Below are positions 12,130-22,033 of a stretch of DNA of 64,000 nt, piece by piece; the stretch's first letter is position 1, and each line of letters begins with the position of its first letter. This DNA comes from Lamellibrachia satsuma. Taxonomy: Eukaryota; Annelida; Polychaeta; Sabellida; Siboglinidae. A program made the translations under genes and the position numbers. The notes under the pieces are model-generated. The model was not told the origin of the DNA, searched no databases, and worked only from the letters and a program-made list of their open reading frames with translations. The stretch lies in NCBI GenBank assembly GCA_033239005.1, contig BSQZ01000001.1:1836501-1900500 (forward strand), given 5' to 3'.

Positions 12130-12604
12130 TCTGAGCGGCAACAAAGGATTACTAAAGACGGTTGAGGCAGCTGAAGTGTTGGGCAGTGCTCTAGCAGCGA
12201 TGACGCGTCTGTGTAAACTAGAGTAAGAATTAGTCAAGTAGAACTTTATTTACACCTGTTTCAGCCGATAACCATAATAATTGTTGTAAAGACATATATA
12301 AATTTATATTTGTAATTCTTTCTTGTGTTTAACTGTTGCATTCAGTTTATTGGAATATTGCACTGTTGAATATTATATATAAAACAAAATTTATATTTTA
12401 ACTATATATTTTTTATTACATATTAAAATTGTTGTATTGTGCACTTAATGTTTCACAATGATTGAGAAATTATATTTTGTTGATGAAATGTAAACACGTG
12501 TGATTGCTGTTACAGGTTGGACAAGTGTGATCTCTCTCCACGGTCACTAACCACCATCTTTGCAGACTCACTCGCTGCGGGGGCCATTAGCTAGAGGTCC
12601 TCAA
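12130..12604 (+). pseudogene. LRR module 2 (exons A2 and B2)
   Basis: A2 reads LSGNKGLLKTVEAAEVLG, then LCKLE. B2 reads LDKCDLSPRSLTTIFADSL, then a 2-base shift. Even in the repaired register a TAG replaces the expected Gln before LEVL. Splice sites look intact. Confidence 0.65.
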
Positions 12605-12734
12605 GTAAGAACACGTTTGTATATTCACCCTACAAATGTCAAATAGTTACCAAGACTGTCATTGGAAGTTTGTGGTACATTGCTGGTGTTGTAGTTGTGA
12701 TTTAAACACTTCCAGGGAAGTGCCTTTTCCGATA

Positions 12735-13215
12735 TAGGGTCAGGGTTATCAAAATTGCAGGAGGATGGCAATTGACACGCTAGTTCAGCAGCTATGTCGG
12801 GAGGAGGAAGTTGGATTTGTTGATTTGTGGGGTTTCTTTGTTGGGAGGGCTGATATGTTCATGAGGGATGGGCTCCAAGTAGAAAGGGTGCAGCAGTGTT
12901 TGCGTATGAACTCTTAAGAACTGTCAATTGTGGCATGGGTAGCATCAAAAATATTTTTGGCAACAAACGTTGTTTAAACTAGAAGCACAATACATACTAG
13001 GTGCCTGAAATAGGACAAGAGGGCACTAGTACACACAAACCAGTTATTTTATATATTAAAGAATCTACTCAGGCTTACAAAATAAAATTAGAAAGGAAAG
13101 CAGGTTGCGATAAAGCTGTTTGGTGCAATATAGTTACAGGAAATTCAACATTATTTATTAGATTATATACACCTAGTCTGCATGGAACGACTTTTTATTA
13201 TTTACTCTTACTCGT
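12735..13215 (+). pseudogene. CR1 LINE fragment (ORF1 esterase tail plus endonuclease piece) in an LRR intron
   Basis: The first half reads LVQQLCREEEVGFVDLWG and then MFMRDG, which is the C-terminal part of the SGNH-like esterase domain in CR1 ORF1. The same block is at 60190-60519 on the other strand. The second half (13001-13190) reads IKESTQAYKIKLERKAGC, then AVWCNIVTGNSTLF, an endonuclease strand block. It lies between LRR exons B2 and A3, so it postdates the module. Confidence 0.7.
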
Positions 13216-13366
13216 TGTTAGATTTTTCAAAAGTACTGAGCTGTTGATATGACAATCAACACAGAAAGTCTGTCAATAGCATTTGATATGGTTTAATCAG
13301 TGAACAGTGAGTAACACCGTGGTCTGTTTGTGTTGTTTTAATCCAGGAATATAATGTACTTTGTAG

Positions 13367-13862
13367 TCTGAGCGGCAACGAAGGATTACTAAAGACGGTC
13401 GAGGCAGCTGAAGCGTTGGGTCATGCTCTAGCAGTAATGACACATCTCCATGAACTAGAGTAAGAATTAGTTAGTCAAGTAGAACTTTATTTAAACCTGT
13501 TTCAACCGACAACTATAATAATTGTTGTCAACACAAGTATATTAATTTATATTTTTAATTCATTCTTATGTTTAACTATTGCATTCAGTTGATTTGAATA
13601 TTGCACTGTCCAGTAATGTATATAAAACAAAAGTTTACATTTGACCTGTATAACATTATATATTTTTTATTACGTATTAAAATTGTTGAATTGTACACTT
13701 TATGTTTCGCAATGATTGAGAAATTATATTTTGTTGATGAAATGTAAACACGTGTGATTGTTGTTACAGGTTGGCGGGCTGTGATCTTTCCCCCGGGTCA
13801 TTGACCGCCATCTTGGCTGGACTAACATGCGGGCCGGGGGGCCATCAACTAGAGGAGCTCAA
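13367..13862 (+). CDS. LRR module 3 (exons A3 and B3), the only intact module
   Basis: Both exons are 93 nt and in frame: LSGNEGLLKTVEAAEALG, LHELE, then LAGCDLSPGSLTAILAGLT and GGHQLEELK. It gives two consecutive RNI-type repeats (about 31 residues each). It serves as the reference for judging lesions in modules 1, 2 and 4. Confidence 0.7.
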
Positions 13863-14617
13863 GTAAGAATACATTTGTATATTCACCCTGTAAATGTCAA
13901 ATAGTTACCAAGACTGTCACTGTATAAGTTCTCTCAGGTAAACAAGACATATACATACAAATATGTATAACAAGTAAAAATAAATTAACACCTATTCAAT
14001 AATTAATTATCAATAAATGTTATGTAAATAAAAATTTGTAATAACAAAGGTTAATGAAAATTGCTTCAAAATATACATAACAAACTATTGTATCCCTCAT
14101 TTCAGGTACTGCCTACATGAAATTATTTTAAAAATTATTTTCCCAATAAAATTTATAATAATGTAACATCTAAAACTTTTTTTTAGCAAAGTGATCTGAC
14201 CCTTTTCTTTGAAAGTCAGTCACTCAACCTGAAAGTTTATGGTACATTGTTAGTGTTGTAGTTGTTGGGTTAAACCTTGCCAGGGCAAGTGCCCTTTCCA
14301 ATACATTAGGTCAACCGTCTGTGTTTGTGATATCTTTGTGACATTAAATGCAGAAAGTAGGTCAGACATTTCTAGAAGTTTGACTGTCCAGGTCGTTACA
14401 TAATTACTGACACTGACAAAGTAAAATGTGACTATTAATCCAGGTACACAGTTGAGTCTGTATTGCCTTGGCAGATGTGTGGCAGTAATTTCACTGAAAT
14501 TTCATTAATCTACCAGTTATGTACATCACACATTTGATATGGTTTAATGAGTTCACAGTGAGTGACACCGTCGTCTGTTTGTGTTGTTTTAATCCAGGAT
14601 TATAATCTACTTTGTAG

Positions 14618-15130
14618 TCTGAACCGGAACCAAGGATTACTAGAGACGGTCAAGGCGGGGAGAGAGCTTGGCGACGCTCTTGGTACAGTGACAAGACTAC
14701 ATAATTTAGAGTAAGTATTATTTAGTCAATTAACACTTTATTTACACCTGTTTCAACTGACGACTATTACAATTGTTGTCACAACGTCACATGTCAATTT
14801 ATATATTTAATTACTTCTTGTGTTTAGCTGTTTCAGTTTACTGGATTGTCGTCTAGTGTAAACAAACTGTTTACATTCAATTTTTTTTTAATTTATTTAT
14901 TACATATTAACAAATTTCATTGTACATTTAAACTGAACAATCGACAACGATTGAGAAAAGTGACTTTGTCAGAAAATAGATTATATTTTGTTGATGAAAT
15001 TTAGGTCTATAATGTTGATTAAACAAATGTCATTGTTACAGGTTGATGGACTGTGGTCTCACCCCCAGGCATTGACCTACATATCGGCTGGACTCACTCA
15101 CCAAGGGGGTCAACAACTAGTGGTGTTCAA
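14618..15130 (+). pseudogene. LRR module 4 (exons A4 and B4)
   Basis: A4 reads LNRNQGLLETVKAGRELGDA, then LHNLE. B4 reads LMDCGLTPR and, after a one-base loss, LTYISAGLTHQGGQQLVVF. The loss is at the same CCCAG site as in B1. Confidence 0.65.
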
Positions 15131-15358
15131 GTAAGAATACATAAAATTTTGTATATTCACCCCACAAATAGTTGCCATGTTTGTCACATATCTGGAGTTA
15201 ATTACCCTTTCAATAATTGTTGATGTTTATTATCTGCATTTGTACCAATTTTATTAATCAAAATAAACACTACTTTTTACGACACCCTAACACGTGATCC
15301 CTGAGGGTGAGAGTTTATCACCCAACGTTTGTTTACTTTCTGTCTGTTGTTTACACAG

Positions 15359-15439
15359 TTGCCGTGACAACCCTTTGACAGATGCCAGTCGTGACACGTT
15401 CAGAGACCTCTTGACACGGTGCCCAAAGTTAGAGATATG
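15359..15439 (+). CDS. Terminal LRR exon
   Basis: 81 nt, phase 2 at both ends, between TTTACACAG and GTAAGT. It reads CRDNPLTDASRDTFRDLLTR and then PKLEI. The next exon in phase is at 20623, beyond the inserted gypsy element. Confidence 0.65.
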
Positions 15440-15672
15440 GTAAGTTGACATTGGTTCTTACAGATGTTTTAGTTTTGTGTCACGCAGACCCACATAGAGA
15501 GCCGAGTGACGACAGTGGTATGTGTTCTGTATATGGGATCATGCCTCAATTAGACTTCCTGGTGTGTTACACACGAATGTTGGGCACAGTAATTTTAGAT
15601 GTGTAATTTTAAAAAAATCAGCACAAAAAGCAGGCACGTTGGCCAGTTTGCTGGTAGAACATGTTAACAGTG

Positions 15673-15866
15673 TGTGTTGATTTACATGTTATTGTGATGT
15701 ACAATGAGAATTGCTATTCCTACGCTGTCATCCGGGTTCTGATCCCCCTGCGGCGGATGTAATAAAGACACGGTGTTATTGAAAAAGCTGTCTCAAACTT
15801 ATGCTTTCCTATAGTTAAAAATACAGGACGTTTTGTATACGGTGTATAAAACAAGGAAGCATTACA
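15673..15866 (+). repeat. 5' LTR of gypsy 1
   Basis: 194 bp, TGTGTTGA...ATTACA, with AATAAAG inside as a probable polyadenylation signal. Confidence 0.9.
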
Positions 15867-15882
15867 TGGTGTCAGAACACGG
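15867..15882 (+). promoter_or_regulatory. Primer-binding site of gypsy 1
   Basis: TGGTGTCAGAACACGG begins immediately after the LTR, with TGG pairing the CCA end of a host tRNA. The tRNA was not identified. Confidence 0.65.
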
Positions 15883-16234
15883 AGTCCAAACAACACGCCT
15901 AAAGCTCCGAAAGCAACAAAAAAGCGCAGCTAAGTGGAACTTTGACAGTTGTCATTTCTCCCGCATTCCATTGAGCAAGCTGTCATGGCGTATAAGCTGC
16001 ATGGCAGGACAATGTTACGAATGTAAACAGCTGTGTATCGACATGTCACAGTAGTTGATAAGTGTCACGAACATTGCACCGTGCATATAAAAACACCGTC
16101 CCGGCGTAGAGTCAAGAGAGGGCTAACGCACCATAAAGAATGTCAAAAATCGAACTTTGTTGACATTTAGCGCTAGCGTTACAAGTTACAAGAACTGTCG
16201 GAAAATAAGTGTGACTTCATCAGTCAACTTAACC

Positions 16235-17047
16235 ATGGCTGAGTCTATCAGACAGCCTGACGAACTGGTGTTAGCAGGAAACATCGCTGAGAATTGGCGG
16301 AAATTCAAACAGGAATTTGAGTTGTATATGCTTGCTGCTGGGCACGACACAAAACCGCCAAAGCAGAAAATAGCTTTGTTGCTGCATGTTGCTCGAAAGC
16401 AGGCAATAGAGGTCTATAACACATTTTCTTTCACTGCGGAGGAGGAAGGGAAATATGAGAGTGTTATTGAGAAGTTCAATGCCTACTGTAATCCAAAGAA
16501 GAACGAAACTTACGAAAGCTACGTGTTCCATAGTAGAAAACAATTACAGGGAGAGCCAATTGAACAGTTTGTCACTGCCCTTAAGCTAAAGGCCCAAACA
16601 TGTCAGTTTGACAATCTCAGAGATAGTATGATCCGAGACCGCCTAGTCTTAGGGGTATCGAGCCAACGGGTGCGTGAGCGCTTGTTGCGAGAAGACGACC
16701 TTGACCTTGACAAGGCAGTTAAAATATGTCAGGCTGCAGAGGCCACAGAGAAACAAATCCTGACGCTAGCACAGAAAGATGCATCGAGCAATGACACTAG
16801 CGCCATTTACTGCAATACTAGGGGGCGTCGCCAACAACAACGAAAGCCATTTCAGCCATCGACGAAGCAAAAACCTGTCACCAAGTGTAGTTGTTGCGAC
16901 ACAACACACGCACCTCGTGCATGTCCTGCATTCGGCAAGGCTTGTAACAAGTGTGGGAAGAGTGGACACTTTGCGCGCGTTTGTCGATCAAAACCGAAGG
17001 ATGGAAAAGTGCGCTATGTATCGCATTATGATCCTGTGGGATCATAA
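16235..17047 (+). CDS. gag: Gypsy 1 gag polyprotein
   Basis: Structural capsid/nucleocapsid protein of the retrotransposon. The frame is open from 16157, but ATG 16235 in the context ACCATGG starts the recognisable gag (MAESIRQPDEL, then NWRKFKQEFELYMLAAG). The N-terminal helical region carries the usual WxxFKQxFELY and Y-NP-K-NETYESYVF blocks. Two Cys/His boxes follow near the C terminus, CSCCDTTHAPRACP and CNKCGKSGHFARVC; the second is a standard CX2CX4HX4C zinc knuckle for RNA binding. No internal stop. It ends at TAA 17045-17047, which overlaps the pol ATG as TAATG inside a perfect hairpin. Confidence 0.9.
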   Translation: MAESIRQPDELVLAGNIAENWRKFKQEFELYMLAAGHDTKPPKQKIALLLHVARKQAIEVYNTFSFTAEEEGKYESVIEKFNAYCNPKKNETYESYVFHSRKQLQGEPIEQFVTALKLKAQTCQFDNLRDSMIRDRLVLGVSSQRVRERLLREDDLDLDKAVKICQAAEATEKQILTLAQKDASSNDTSAIYCNTRGRRQQQRKPFQPSTKQKPVTKCSCCDTTHAPRACPAFGKACNKCGKSGHFARVCRSKPKDGKVRYVSHYDPVGS

Positions 17048-17059
17048 TGCGATACATAG
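17014..17059 (+). promoter_or_regulatory. Perfect 21-bp stem / 4-nt loop spanning the gag stop - pol start (TAATG)
   Basis: Bases 17014-17034 are the exact reverse complement of 17039-17059, with loop TGTG at 17035-17038. The gag TAA (17045-17047) and the pol ATG (17047-17049) overlap within the 3' arm. The pol frame has a TGA at 17029-17031, so a -1 shift could occur only in 16 nt that lack an obvious slippery heptamer. This points to stop-start reinitiation, but function is inference. Confidence 0.7.
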
Positions 17060-18640
17060 ATGGTAAGGCTGAGATGTTTGTCGGCATGGTAAAAAATGCG
17101 GACACGGCGACCGACAACAAATGGACTCAGAAGCTGCGTGTTGACAATTGTACGATCTCGTTCAAGTTGGACACGGGGTCTGACGTTAGCATAATCTCAG
17201 AGAAGCAGTATCAGCGCGTTAAACCAGCACCGAAGCTGGAGGAAAGTAGCACAGTGATGACATCATACAGTGGCACCCCGTTACCAAGCCTAGGGGTGTG
17301 TCGAGTATCAGTACGCTTCAAGAAGCGTCGAATATCGACATACCTGGAAGTCGTGCGAGAAGAATGCAGACCAGCACTCCTAGGTGGTCCAGATTGTGAC
17401 AAACTCGGACTTGTGAAGCGAGTCAACGCAATGAAGAAGGATGAAGCAAAGAGCAATGATACAATGAGGGCCGAGATTAAGAAATCATACCCACAGTTAT
17501 TCCAGGGGAATGGCACTCTGCCTGGGGTACACACGATTGTCCTCAAAGATGGCGCCACTGGAGTCATCCATGCACCTCGCAGGGTGGCAGTTTCGAAAAC
17601 GCCACAACTGAAGCAAGAGCTTGACCGGCAGGTGGATTTGGGATTCTTGGCGAAGGTCAACGAGCCCACGGACTGGGTAAATTCGCTCGTGATAGCAGAA
17701 AAATCTAACGGGAAGATACGACTGTGCATAGATCCAAAGGATCTAAACAAGGAGATTAAGCGTGAACACTTTCGAATCCCAACGAAGGAGGAGATCGTCG
17801 GAAAGCTTGCAAATGCAACATGCTTCTCGAAATTGGACGCGACAGCGGGTTTTCATCAGATACAATTGGACAGACCATCATCCTTGTTGACAACCTTTAA
17901 TACCCCATTTGGACGCTACCGATACCTGAGGCTACCAATGGGTATCTGCTCAGCCCCAGAGGTGTTCCACAAAACCATGCACCAGTTTCTAGAAGACATT
18001 GAAGGTGTGAGTGTTTACATGGACGACATCATCGTCTGGGGCTTCACTGCTGCGGAGCACGATGAGCGCCTCATGAAGACATTGCAGAGACTCTCTGAGG
18101 TGGGGCTGGGCCAGAACATGGAGAAGTGTGTCTTCCGACAACCCGAAATCTCGTATCTGGGAGAAGTGGTGACCCAAGACGGAGTGAAACCAGATCCGGA
18201 GAAAATCCAGGCGATCACAGATATGCCTACACCGACCAACGCAACCGAGTTACAGCGTGTGTTAGGCATGGTGACATATCTTGGCCGATACATACCAAAT
18301 CTGTCAGCCAGAACCGCTCCACTCAGATTACTGTTAGAGAAAGACAGTGACTGGCAATGGCAGCACGAACACGAGCTTACGTGGAACGGAATCAAAGAGA
18401 CACTGTCGAAACATCCAGTACTGCAGTACTTTGATGAGAGCAAGTCGCTCAAAGTCTCGAGCGATGCATCCAAAGACGGGATTGGTGCCGTTCTGCTGCA
18501 AGAGACGAACGGAGAGTGGTTGCCTGTGGCGTACGCTTCGAGGTCCATGACGGCAGCGGAGAAAAACTACGCACAGATTGAAAAAGAACAGCTCGGTGTC
18601 GTGTTTGCATGTGAACGTTTCCACGTCTACATATATATAT
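17047..18640 (+). pseudogene. pol: Gypsy 1 pol, N-terminal part: protease, reverse transcriptase, start of RNase H
   Basis: The aspartic protease motif LDTGSDVSII is at about 17167. RT follows from the block GFLAKVNEPTDWVNSLVIA through RYLRLPMGICSAPEVF to the catalytic YMDDIIVWG at about 18017. RNase H starts with SSDASKDGIGAVLLQ (about 18457) and reaches EKEQLGVVFACERF. At about 18630 the frame is lost in a TA-rich string, and roughly 20 codons that normally hold the TDHKPL aspartate are missing. The open frame then runs on without homology to 18843. ATG 17047 is chosen because it directly overlaps the gag stop. Protease and RT look intact. Confidence 0.88.
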
Positions 18641-20026
18641 ATACGCGACGCACCACCGAGATTACAGCGGCTTCTATTACGCATTCAGAAGTACGACCTG
18701 ATGCTGGAGTACACTCCGGGAAAACTCCTCGTGGTCGCGGACACGTTGTCGAGATCGTTCTCATCAAAGGAGGTGGCGAGCACGACAGAGAGCGAAGTGC
18801 ACATACACGTCTGCGCGATAAAATCAAGCTTACCTGTGTCTGAGCGCAAATGGGCTGAGCTAGCGGAAGAGACCGAAAAGGGTTGTGAACTACAACGAGT
18901 TATTCGCAGCATGGCAGATGGTAGTGACATTTGCCCGAAGCCTTATGTGACATTCATAGACGAACTGACCATTGTCGATGGTGTCATACTGAAGGGACAA
19001 CGAGTTATTGTGCCTGAGAACATGAGAGCAGAGATGCTTCAGCTAATACACGAGGGTCACTTGGGCATCGAGAAATGTAAGAGACGAGCCCGAAACATAC
19101 TGTACTGGCCCAACATGAACAAAGATGTTTATGACATAGTCTCGCGATGTGACGTGTGCCAGGAGTACATATATGCACAACAACTTACGGTCGATTACTA
19201 CTCGCACTATCCTGAGATAGCACTCTTGTCGAACGAATCGAGCCGACAGGTGATCATCCATTTGAAGTCACTCTTCTCACGATATGGAATTCCATCGGAG
19301 TGTATTTCGGATGGGGGCCCGCAGTTTGCCAGTGAGGAGTTCAGACAATTCACCAGTGAGTGGGGCATGGAACACAAGATGTCGAGCCCTTATTATCCAC
19401 AGTCAAACGGACTTGCAGAAAATGGTGTGATGATTGTGAAGCGCTTACTCAGGAAGGCAGCCGACAGAAAAGAGGATGCTTACCTCGCCTTGCTTGCGTA
19501 TCGCTCTTCACCCCTCGACTGTGGAAAGTCTCCGGCCGAGCTACTGTTTGGCAGAAAGATCAGAACGCGTCTGCCATATCGATGTGAGATATACACCAGG
19601 AAATCTGCACCACACGATTGGGGGAAACTACTGAAGGTGATACACCCAAATGACACGGTGCGACTGAAGGATCCAAGACGACGAAAATGGTCGGAGCGCG
19701 CAAGAGTAGTAGGCCTCAGCGGACCTCGCTCGTATGACGTCCAGTGTGAGGATGGACGCCGCATGCGACGCAACCGACAACATTTGCTGGCATCGCGAGA
19801 AACGTTTAAGCCATCTCACACAGAAAGTGTAACTCTGCCAGACAACGCGACCCAACAGCCTATTGTATCAACACCAGCAACAGTGGTTGAGATGCATCCC
19901 GATGCAGAGACGGAAGATATCGACGAGGTCACGGAGCTGTCGGAGCACACCTCGTCTTTGTCGTCTTCATCCGTGCGACGACGCTCTGAGCGAGTCCGGA
20001 AGGCTCCTGTGCGACTTGATTTGTAA
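18641..20026 (+). pseudogene. pol: Gypsy 1 pol, C-terminal part: RNase H end and integrase
   Basis: Continues one frame off from the upstream pol: DAPPRLQRLLLRIQKYD, then VVADTLSR. The integrase zinc region HEGHLGIEKCKRRAR...CDVCQ is at about 19048-19162. Directly after CQEYIYAQQ the frame jumps in-phase to LTVDYYSHYPEIALL, so about 25-40 residues, including the first catalytic Asp of the DDE triad, are deleted. The second Asp (SDGGPQF, about 19309) and the Glu position region (PQSNGLAEN, about 19399) remain. The chain ends with basic RRRSERVRKAP before TAA. Integrase is therefore inactive. Confidence 0.88.
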
Positions 20027-20126
20027 TTGTGACTTGTCATAATACCTGGGACACAGGAACTCTATTCTAGTGATCCGGGACTTCTTTACTTTATAATCTT
20101 TCGGGACTATAAAACGTAAAAGGGGG

Positions 20127-20317
20127 TGTGTTGATTTACATGTTATTGTGATGTACAATGAGAATTGATATTCCTACGCTGTCATCCGGGTTCTGATCCC
20201 CCTGCGGCGGATGTAATAAAGACACGGTGTTATTGAAAAAGCTCAAAACTTATGCTTTCCTATAGTTAAAAATACTGGACGTTTTGTATACGGTGTATAA
20301 AACAAGGAAGCATTACA
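20127..20317 (+). repeat. 3' LTR of gypsy 1
   Basis: 191 bp, nearly identical to the 5' LTR. It is preceded by the polypurine tract and followed by the CAGTG target duplicate. Confidence 0.9.
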
Positions 20318-20339
20318 CAGTGTAACTGGATTTTTAGAT

Positions 20340-20600
20340 GATTTCAATAGGTGTTTTCGCCACAAGGCATGTGTACATAGTAATTCATGCAGAAATTGGT
20401 AAAAATTAACTGGTGTGGCATGTTCAGACATTTAAAATGAGTTAGAAGTACGAGACTTTGACTAAACTCGACCAGCATGTCAATGAGATGATGACAACGG
20501 CAGGTAAGAAGTTTCAGAATTTTTGATGGTCCCGTTTTCTTATAATCATGCAAGACGTTAACATGGTCGCCAATGGGAAACGTAACAGTAGGCTGAACCC
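20340..20600 (-). mobile_element. Diverged copy of the GGRGT..GACCACAG MITE
   Basis: On the minus strand, blocks such as ACCATGTTAAC, GATTATAAGAAAACG, AAAATTCTGAAACTT and TCATCTCATTGACATGCTG occur in the same order as in the MITE copies at 34665-35118 and 36708. Its outer ends are eroded. Confidence 0.65.
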
Positions 20601-20622
20601 ATATCTGTCCTGTGTCTTCCAG

Positions 20623-20758
20623 GGTGCGGAACTGTCCCCTGTCAGATATGTGTCGCCGTCAACTGAGGGAAGAGTTCGGTGAAGAGAGGTTTTACTGGGT
20701 AAGTCAGTTGATTGTCAACGTCACTGATGTCGACACTGTCTCACCATCTACCATCTGA
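20623..20758 (+). CDS. Last exon of the LRR gene
   Basis: After CTTCCAG the exon reads VRNCPLSDMCRRQLREEFGE, then RFYW and a short tail to TGA at 20756-20758. The C-L-S-D...RLREEFG pattern closes many NLR-type LRR proteins. If a donor at GGTAAGTC (20699) is used instead, another exon would be needed; none was seen. Confidence 0.6.
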
Positions 20759-21039
20759 CACCAATGTCCAACTTGTCCACTACTACTGACCTGTCTCTAA
20801 ATGACCACTTTATTTGCCGGGGTTGTAAACAACAGGGTAACAGTGTCTGCCCCAACAACGTAACACGTTCATTGATGTGTTACATTGTAGCAATGACGTC
20901 AGACGTGTCTGTTTACTTCAGTTCTTCGTTGGAAATACACAGTAAATATATATATTATAATGACTGATGACCAGGGCAACTCTCAAAACAAAGGAGACCT
21001 TTAAATGGGGGACTATCTGAGAATTAACAATTATTTATT
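20759..21039. other. No gene recognised after the LRR gene
   Basis: Presumed 3' untranslated/intergenic sequence; no repeat recognised. Confidence 0.4.
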
Positions 21040-21410
21040 TTTGTTTAATAAATGCATCTTTTTTACTCTCTCCCTGTGCCATGAGGCACACAAGACAGAG
21101 ACGCCACCCATCTCTATCTTCAGCCATTCATTTCCTCTTTCCAGATGGTCTCTAGTACCATGCCTGTTTTGGTGTTCTTGTTGGCGGCATTCAAAGGATA
21201 TGACCCAAATATCTCCATCTTCTCTTCAATAGTGTTGACTTGATTGGCTCAGCATTTGCTCTTTAAATACTTCCTCGTTAGTGATCAATTCATTCCATCT
21301 GATGTTTAGAAGTCTGTGCAAGCATCTCGTCTGGAAACTTGCTAGTTTCAGTTCTATTTGTTTGGTCGTTTTTCCATGTTTCTTGAGCAATAGAGAAGCA
21401 CATTTAACAA
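21040..21410 (-). pseudogene. LINE (RTE-like or related) polymerase C-terminal fragment
   Basis: The minus strand reads KHGKTTKQIELKLASFQTRC, LHRLLNIRWNELITNEEVF and, in another frame, RWRYLGHIL, MPPTRTPKQAWY, RPSGKRK. These are the tail blocks of LINE polymerases distinct from the CR1 copies (KxxSFQxxCLRRxLxIxW ... RRWxYLGHxLRM). Several shifts and stops are present. It abuts the CR1 fragment at 21436. Confidence 0.65.
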
Positions 21411-21435
21411 GATTTAACAAGAAGATTTGCCATCC

Positions 21436-22033
21436 AAGCCAAAGGCCCAGATGGCAAGTGGACAAGGAAGCCATTGGCTTATCGAGAGTCCAACAATGTT
21501 CACCTACTTATAAGCCGCCCTCCTGAGATATGTGTCAACCTTGTTTTTAAACATATTCACGCTGCTGGCAGTTACACAATCTGTAGACAATTTGTTCCAT
21601 TCATTTATTGTCCTCTGTGAGAACGAGTGCTTCCTGATGTCCAATCTACATTGATCCTTTACTAATTTTACCTCATGTCCTCTAGTTCTGCTATCCTTCT
21701 TGAGTGAGAAAAACATATTTCTATCAATATTTTCATACCCATTCAATATCTTAAAAACTCCAATCTTATCTCCTCTTAACCTCCTTGTCTCTAGAGTTGT
21801 TAAACCACATTCTTTCAGGCGTTCTTCATAACTAAGATCTCTAAGTTCTGGAATCATTTTAGTTGCTCTCCTTTGTATGCGTTCAAGCGTATCTATATCC
21901 TTCTTACGATATGGTCTCCATGCTTGTATATAGTATTCTAAATGAGGTCTAACTATTGCTTTATAAAGAGGTATAATTAACTTTTTTCCCTTGTATGTTA
22001 TGTTTCTTCTAATCAATCCAAGAATTTAATTAC
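21436..22033 (-). pseudogene. CR1-type LINE, RT C-terminal part and 3' end
   Basis: An intact 170-codon minus-strand frame (22016-21504) reads RRNITYKGKKLIIPLYKAIV, then HLEYYIQAWRPYRKKDIDTL, QRRATK, RLRGDKIG and NEWNKLSTDCV. This is the polymerase C-terminal region of a CR1-group LINE. It is nearly identical to 52560-53100, so both come from one young subfamily. The upstream polymerase is cut off at 22033, exactly where a 27-bp inverted repeat begins. Confidence 0.85.

Larger units (their letters stand above)
15673..20317 (+). mobile_element. Ty3/gypsy LTR retrotransposon 1, complete length but defective
   Basis: LTRs at 15673-15866 and 20127-20317 start TGTG and end TACA. They flank gag, protease, RT, RNase H and integrase. 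CAGTG at 15668-15672 and 20318-20322 is a perfect 5-bp target duplication. A primer-binding site (TGGTGTCAGAACACGG) follows the 5' LTR directly, and a polypurine tract (AAAAGGGGG) precedes the 3' LTR. The LTRs differ by a 3-bp indel and a few substitutions. Pol carries a frame-changing deletion in RNase H and an in-frame deletion in integrase, so the copy cannot be autonomous. It lies in the last intron of the LRR gene in the same orientation. Confidence 0.95.
10814..20758 (+). pseudogene. NLR/ribonuclease-inhibitor-type leucine-rich-repeat gene, 3' part, degraded
   Basis: Ten exons of one LRR gene can be followed. They are four module pairs A/B (10814-10906/11692-11777; 12130-12222/12516-12604; 13367-13459/13770-13862; 14618-14710/15042-15130), then 15359-15439 and the last exon 20623-20758. 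All junctions are phase 2. The joined reading gives LRRs such as LEELN|LSGNEGLLKTVEAA and LxLAGCDLSPGSLTAIL. The terminal part reads NPLTDASRDTFRDLLTRCP and then LSDMCRRQLREEF. This LRR type is known from NLR innate sensors and RNI-like scaffolds; no NACHT or other N-terminal domain is seen. A exons are all 93 nt. B3 is 93 nt and in frame, while B1 (86), B2 (89) and B4 (89) are shifted, so the gene is probably dead, or the shifts are assembly errors. A gypsy element sits in the last intron. Confidence 0.65.

Noticed and set aside
17211..17750. 179-codon minus-strand ORF within gypsy pol
   Set aside because: Antisense shadow of the protease/RT coding region with no motif of its own.
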